Origin: Microbacterium sp. A20
GTDB lineage: Bacteria; Actinomycetota; Actinomycetes; Actinomycetales; Microbacteriaceae
DNA length: 64,000 bases
NCBI RefSeq assembly: GCF_004794515.1
Contig: NZ_SSDF01000088.1
Location: forward strand, 62,001 to 126,000
Direction of reading: 5' to 3'
Shown here: positions 60,764-64,000 of the stretch, piece after piece
Layout: each line of letters opens with the position of its first letter
Numbering within the stretch: position 1 is the first letter of the stretch
Notes under the pieces: model-generated
Seen by the model: the letters and a program-made list of their open reading frames with translations, nothing else
The model's database searches: none
Told to the model about the DNA's origin: nothing
Made by a program: the position numbers and the translations under genes

Positions 60764-61029
60764 GCGGAGGAGGTACCCCAGACCTCGGGGAAGCTTGCGA
60801 CCTGCGACTGTCTCCACAACGCCATACGGCGGGCGATCTCCGATTCCTCCGCCAGGTAGCCCTCGAGACACGACTCCTCCACCCGCCAGCGGGGAGGCGA
60901 CCCGAGCTGTGCGCCGCGGAGCCTTCCTTCGTGGAGGAGGGCGATCACCTCGTCCACACCGATGCTCAGGAGTTCAGCCACCTGCGCAGGGGCGAGGAAT
61001 CGCGACGCGGGCCGGGTCGGGGGTGCCAT
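60751..61029 (-). CDS. Helix-turn-helix (MerR/excisionase-like, BldC-type) protein
   Basis: A 92-aa DNA-binding protein with FLAPAQVAELLSIGVDEVIALLHEGRLRGAQLG, the winged-helix MerR-like fold of BldC or excisionase proteins, followed by PPRWRVEESCLEGYLAEES. No large effector domain. The ATG at 61029 has GGAG at a suitable distance; an ATG at 61044 would add five residues. Target genes are unknown. It is divergent from the SAF-domain gene. Confidence 0.8.
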   Translation of the reverse strand: MAPPTRPASRFLAPAQVAELLSIGVDEVIALLHEGRLRGAQLGSPPRWRVEESCLEGYLAEESEIARRMALWRQSQVASFPEVWGTSSAHRN

Positions 61030-61127
61030 CCCCCCATTCTCCATGACGGCATCGCGGGGGATCCGGCGCTCTGCTGTCCTGTGGATAACCGGCGGTGCTG
61101 GTCCGGGATTTCTGTGACGATATCGCC

Positions 61128-61751
61128 ATGGCTACCCATCCCCGCCCTCGGCGCGCGTTCTGGGGCGACACCCGATTTCTCATCGGCATCGCCCTGGTGG
61201 CGCTCTCCATCACCGCGGTCTGGCTCATCATCACCGCATCCGACCATGCGCGGCCGGTGCTCCGAGCCGACCGCACGATCGTGCAGGGCGAGCCCCTGAC
61301 ATCCGACGATTTCCAGGTGATCGAGGTGGGGCTGGGGCTGTCTGCCGAGGACTACCTCGGACCCGAAGATCTGCAGCCCGGTCAGATCGCCGCGCGCACG
61401 CTCACGAAGGGTGAGATCCTGCCGGCGACCGCGCTGGCGGATGCCGATCAGACCCGCAGCACCACCATCGTGATCGAGAGCAGCACCGGGATCCCCGGAG
61501 AAGTACAGGCCGGGACGGTCGTCGACGTCTGGTCCGCGGCTCTGCTCGACGACGGTCGCTCCTACGACACTCCACGAATCCTCGTCACCGATGTGACCGT
61601 CCGCGACGTGATCGAGCCCGACGGCATGCTTGCCGACGCCGTGTCGGCCCGGCTCGAACTCGTGATCGACACGAGCGATGCGGCCGATGTGCTCGCCGCC
61701 ATCACCGGAGGGGCATCGCTCTCCGTCCTCCCGGTCGGCGCCGGCTCGTGA
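61128..61751 (+). CDS. SAF-domain (CpaB/RcpC-like) protein
   Basis: A 207-aa membrane-anchored protein. A transmembrane helix (about 16-38) follows a basic head, and a SAF domain starts about residue 45 (RPVLRADRTIVQGEPLTSDDFQVIEV) with GQIAARTLTKGEILPATAL. The C-terminal part is beta-rich. It resembles CpaB/RcpC of Flp-type pili. The stop overlaps the next start (GTG 61748), so they are coupled. No other pilus genes are seen. Confidence 0.8.
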   Translation: MATHPRPRRAFWGDTRFLIGIALVALSITAVWLIITASDHARPVLRADRTIVQGEPLTSDDFQVIEVGLGLSAEDYLGPEDLQPGQIAARTLTKGEILPATALADADQTRSTTIVIESSTGIPGEVQAGTVVDVWSAALLDDGRSYDTPRILVTDVTVRDVIEPDGMLADAVSARLELVIDTSDAADVLAAITGGASLSVLPVGAGS

Positions 61752-62995
61752 CAGCTGTCGTCGTGGCGATCCCGGAGCCCCGCGCCAGTGAGCTGGCCGC
61801 GGAACTGGAGCTCAAGGGGATCCGGGTCCTCGCCGTCCTCCCGGTGCCCACCGGTGAGATCGACCTCCCACGCGATGCAGAGGCGATCATCGTCACCGCC
61901 GCGCGCGCAGTGCTGTCGGCCGAGCTGGTGTCCACCTGCGACCGAGCGGGGGTCCGCATCCTCCCGCTCGGAGGTGCCGACAGCCGACTGCTCGGGCGGC
62001 TCGGATTATCCGCCGCTTTGCCTCCCGAAGCAGCCGGCTGGGAAGTCGCGGCGGCGCTGGGTGCCGACGTCTCCCCCGAGCCCGCACGACGGTCACTCCC
62101 TCCGCACCGCATCATCGCCGTGTGGGGGTCGCACGGGGCACCGGGGCGTTCCACGATCGCCGTCGAACTCGCCGTGGAGCTCGCGCGATCCGGGCGCAGC
62201 GTCGCTCTCGTCGATGCCGACACCGTGGCTCCATCGCTCGCGCTGCGGCTGGGGCTCAGCGACGACGCACCCGGCATCGCGGCTGCCTGCCGTCGCGCCG
62301 AGCGCGGCGCCCTCGACTCGACGGAGTTGACGCGGCTCGCCACGACGTTGCAGAGCGGCAGCGGCGAGGCCGTCGAAGTGCTCGCCGGCATAAACCGCCC
62401 GAGCCGGTGGCCCGAGCTGGGTTCGGCGCGCCTTCGAATGGCGTTGAGCGCCTGCCGTGCATGGATGGAAGAGACGGTCGTCGATGTGGCTGGAGCCTTC
62501 GACGCGGACGATGAGGTGACCTTCGACATCGCCGGACCCCGCCGCCACGCCGCGACGACGGCGACGCTGAGCGAAGCGGATCTGATCGTCGCCGTGGCAG
62601 CAGCGGACCCACTGGGGATCAGCCGCTTCCTCCGGGACTACGCGGAAGTCCGGCGTCTCACCGCACCGACGCCGGTGTCGGTCGTCATCAATCAGGTGCG
62701 CCCGGGGCCGCTCGGGATCGACGCCCGCGGGCAGGTGCGGCGCACGCTCGAGCGGTTCGCCGGCATCACGGAGGTCACGTTCCTCCCGTTCGACCAGCGT
62801 GCTGCCGATGCCGCGTTGCTGCATGCCCGTCCGATCACGGATGTCACACCGCGTTCGACACTCGTGGCGGGTATCCGAGGGCTCGCGGCGGCTCTTTCTC
62901 CCGCCGATGCGGAGCCCGCTACTGACGGTAGCTTGCGAGGAAGTTCCCGAGTCGCTCGACGGCTTCACTCAGTACTCGGGGCTCGGGGAGCGTGA
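61748..62995 (+). CDS. ParA/MinD-like (TadZ/CpaE-type) ATPase with altered Walker A
   Basis: A 415-aa protein with a response-regulator-like N-terminal region (about 1-105) and a ParA/MinD-type ATPase domain. The phosphate loop is GSHGAPGRSTIA, where the deviant Walker A Lys is replaced by Arg; VALVDADTVAPSLAL is the first acidic motif and VVDVAGAFDAD the second. Members localise the pilus machinery at a cell pole. The GTG start is within the previous stop. The end runs 77 bases into the oppositely oriented aminotransferase gene. Confidence 0.8.
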   Translation: MTAVVVAIPEPRASELAAELELKGIRVLAVLPVPTGEIDLPRDAEAIIVTAARAVLSAELVSTCDRAGVRILPLGGADSRLLGRLGLSAALPPEAAGWEVAAALGADVSPEPARRSLPPHRIIAVWGSHGAPGRSTIAVELAVELARSGRSVALVDADTVAPSLALRLGLSDDAPGIAAACRRAERGALDSTELTRLATTLQSGSGEAVEVLAGINRPSRWPELGSARLRMALSACRAWMEETVVDVAGAFDADDEVTFDIAGPRRHAATTATLSEADLIVAVAAADPLGISRFLRDYAEVRRLTAPTPVSVVINQVRPGPLGIDARGQVRRTLERFAGITEVTFLPFDQRAADAALLHARPITDVTPRSTLVAGIRGLAAALSPADAEPATDGSLRGSSRVARRLHSVLGARGA

Positions 62996-64000
62996 CGAGC
63001 CGGAGGTGGTCCGGAGTCGCCCAGTTGAAACCGGTCCCCTGCACCAGGAGGATGTGCTCCGAGACGAGCAGATCGTAGACCAGGCGAGCATCGTCTCTGA
63101 TCTCGTGCACGTTCGGGTCGAGCCGAGGGAAGGCGTACAGCGCCCCCTGCGGTTTGACGCACGAGACCCCCGGAATCGACTCGAGCCCCTCCCACGCGAT
63201 GTCGCGCTGCTCGTGCAGTCGACCGGTCGGGGCGATCAGCGCGTCGATGGACTGCACGCCAGAGAGCGCCGCCTGCACCGCGTGCTGGGCGGGCACGTTC
63301 GGGCACAGTCGTGTCGAGGCCAGCAACGTGATCCCCTCGAGGAATCCCTTGGCGTGGCCCTGCGGACCCGTGATGACCATCCAACCCGATCGATAGCCCG
63401 CGACTCGGTAGGTCTTGGACAACCCGTTGAACGTCAGGCACAGCAGATCGGGGGCGAGCGTCGCGGTGGGGATGTGGACGGCACCGTCGAACAGAATGCG
63501 ATCGTAGATCTCATCCGACAGCAGCAGCAGCTCATGTTCCCGAGCGATCTGCACGAGCCCTTCGAGGATCTTGCGCGAGTACACGACGCCGGTGGGGTTG
63601 TTCGGGTTGATGATCACGAGAGCTTTGGTGCGCGGCGTGATCTTCGAGCGGATGTCCTCGAGGTCGGGCTGCCACTCGTCATCCTCGTCGCACAGATAAT
63701 GCACGGGCGTACCGCCTGCGAGGCTGGTCATCGCCGTCCACAGCGGATAGTCCGGTGCAGGGATGAGCACTTCGTCGCCCTCGTCGAGCAGCGCCTGCAT
63801 CGTCATGGTGATGAGCTCGGAGACCCCGTTGCCGAGATAGACGTCATCCGGGTCGAAACGAGGGAAGCCCTCGATCTGCTCGTAGCGGCTCACGACCGCA
63901 CGGCGAGCAGAGATGATGCCCTTGCTGTCGCTGTAACCGTGCGCGGATGGAAGAGCCGCGAGCATGTCATGCACGATCTGGTGGGGAGCGTCGAAGCCGA
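62919..64000 (-). CDS. PLP-dependent aminotransferase, AlaT-like (N-terminus cut by window end)
   Basis: The last 360 residues of a class I/II aminotransferase. The frame stays open to the window end, with a GFDAPHQIVHDMLA segment upstream of an internal ATG at 63974. YSDSKGIISARRAVVSRY, VYLGNGVSELI, the INPNNPTG motif, and the PLP lysine in NGLSKTYRVAGYRSGW are typical for alanine aminotransferase (AlaT/AlaA) enzymes. It is convergent with the TadZ-like gene and overlaps it by 77 bases. Confidence 0.92.
   Translation of the reverse strand, partial: GFDAPHQIVHDMLAALPSAHGYSDSKGIISARRAVVSRYEQIEGFPRFDPDDVYLGNGVSELITMTMQALLDEGDEVLIPAPDYPLWTAMTSLAGGTPVHYLCDEDDEWQPDLEDIRSKITPRTKALVIINPNNPTGVVYSRKILEGLVQIAREHELLLLSDEIYDRILFDGAVHIPTATLAPDLLCLTFNGLSKTYRVAGYRSGWMVITGPQGHAKGFLEGITLLASTRLCPNVPAQHAVQAALSGVQSIDALIAPTGRLHEQRDIAWEGLESIPGVSCVKPQGALYAFPRLDPNVHEIRDDARLVYDLLVSEHILLVQGTGFNWATPDHLRLVTLPEPRVLSEAVERLGNFLASYRQ

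Overview
The window reads as a chromosomal segment of a high-GC actinobacterium of the family Microbacteriaceae, most likely Microbacterium. This rests on gene content: a one-chain E2o/E1o 2-oxoglutarate enzyme of about 1224 aa, a WhiB1-like regulator next to a PdtaS-like kinase, a SigH/RsrA pair beside aroA and rsgA, a GuaB1-type protein, DUF3097 and Rv3235-family proteins, and frequent GTG starts with 4-base ATGA/GTGA overlaps. No lineage assignment by search was possible. Coding density is very high and no gap exceeds 300 bases. I saw no rRNA, tRNA, CRISPR array or intact insertion sequence.

Layout. 0-10.7 kb is a sulfur- and membrane-flavoured block: the end of a SulP permease, two sulfolipid-addressing-type (GAP/Sap) membrane proteins, a large arylsulfatase, and, on the minus strand, a second SulP, a FUSC-like membrane protein and a MalT-type LuxR regulator. 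10.8-16.8 kb holds an OhrR-like repressor with a quinone-oxidoreductase-like enzyme, RidA, DNA polymerase IV, two membrane proteins, TrmB and DUF3097. 16.9-22.9 kb holds a TPM-domain/PspA envelope-stress pair, an arginase-family enzyme, a small HExxH protein, an iron-box-controlled SIP-domain protein, a tyrosine phosphatase and an AhpD-like protein. 23-29 kb is a hydrolase followed by a complete five-gene peptide/nickel-type ABC importer.

29.7-32.76 kb is the main accessory feature. A 5'-truncated RHS gene keeps only the end of its core and a C-terminal toxin-like region, and is followed by a tightly overlapping chain of small unrecognised genes that look like immunity genes. The island has lower GC than its surroundings and carries an imperfect 72-bp direct repeat at the ends of two of those genes. 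It is inserted directly behind ung.

33-43 kb returns to housekeeping: ung with an SDR enzyme, methionine genes metY and metX separated by a membrane-anchored EEP-fold protein, a Nudix hydrolase, an MFS exporter, and an operon of NAD(P)H-hydrate dehydratase, a GT87-like membrane glycosyltransferase, a thiamine-binding protein and a GNAT enzyme. 43-48 kb has an Old Yellow Enzyme, two CNNM/CorC-type membrane proteins and GuaB1. 48-60 kb has the 2-oxoglutarate enzyme and an Eis-like acetyltransferase. It then has a set also clustered in mycobacteria (rsrA-sigH, aroA-rsgA, whiB1, pdtaS) together with bcp. The window ends with a CpaB/TadZ-like pilus-type pair and the C-terminal part of an AlaT-like aminotransferase cut by the edge.
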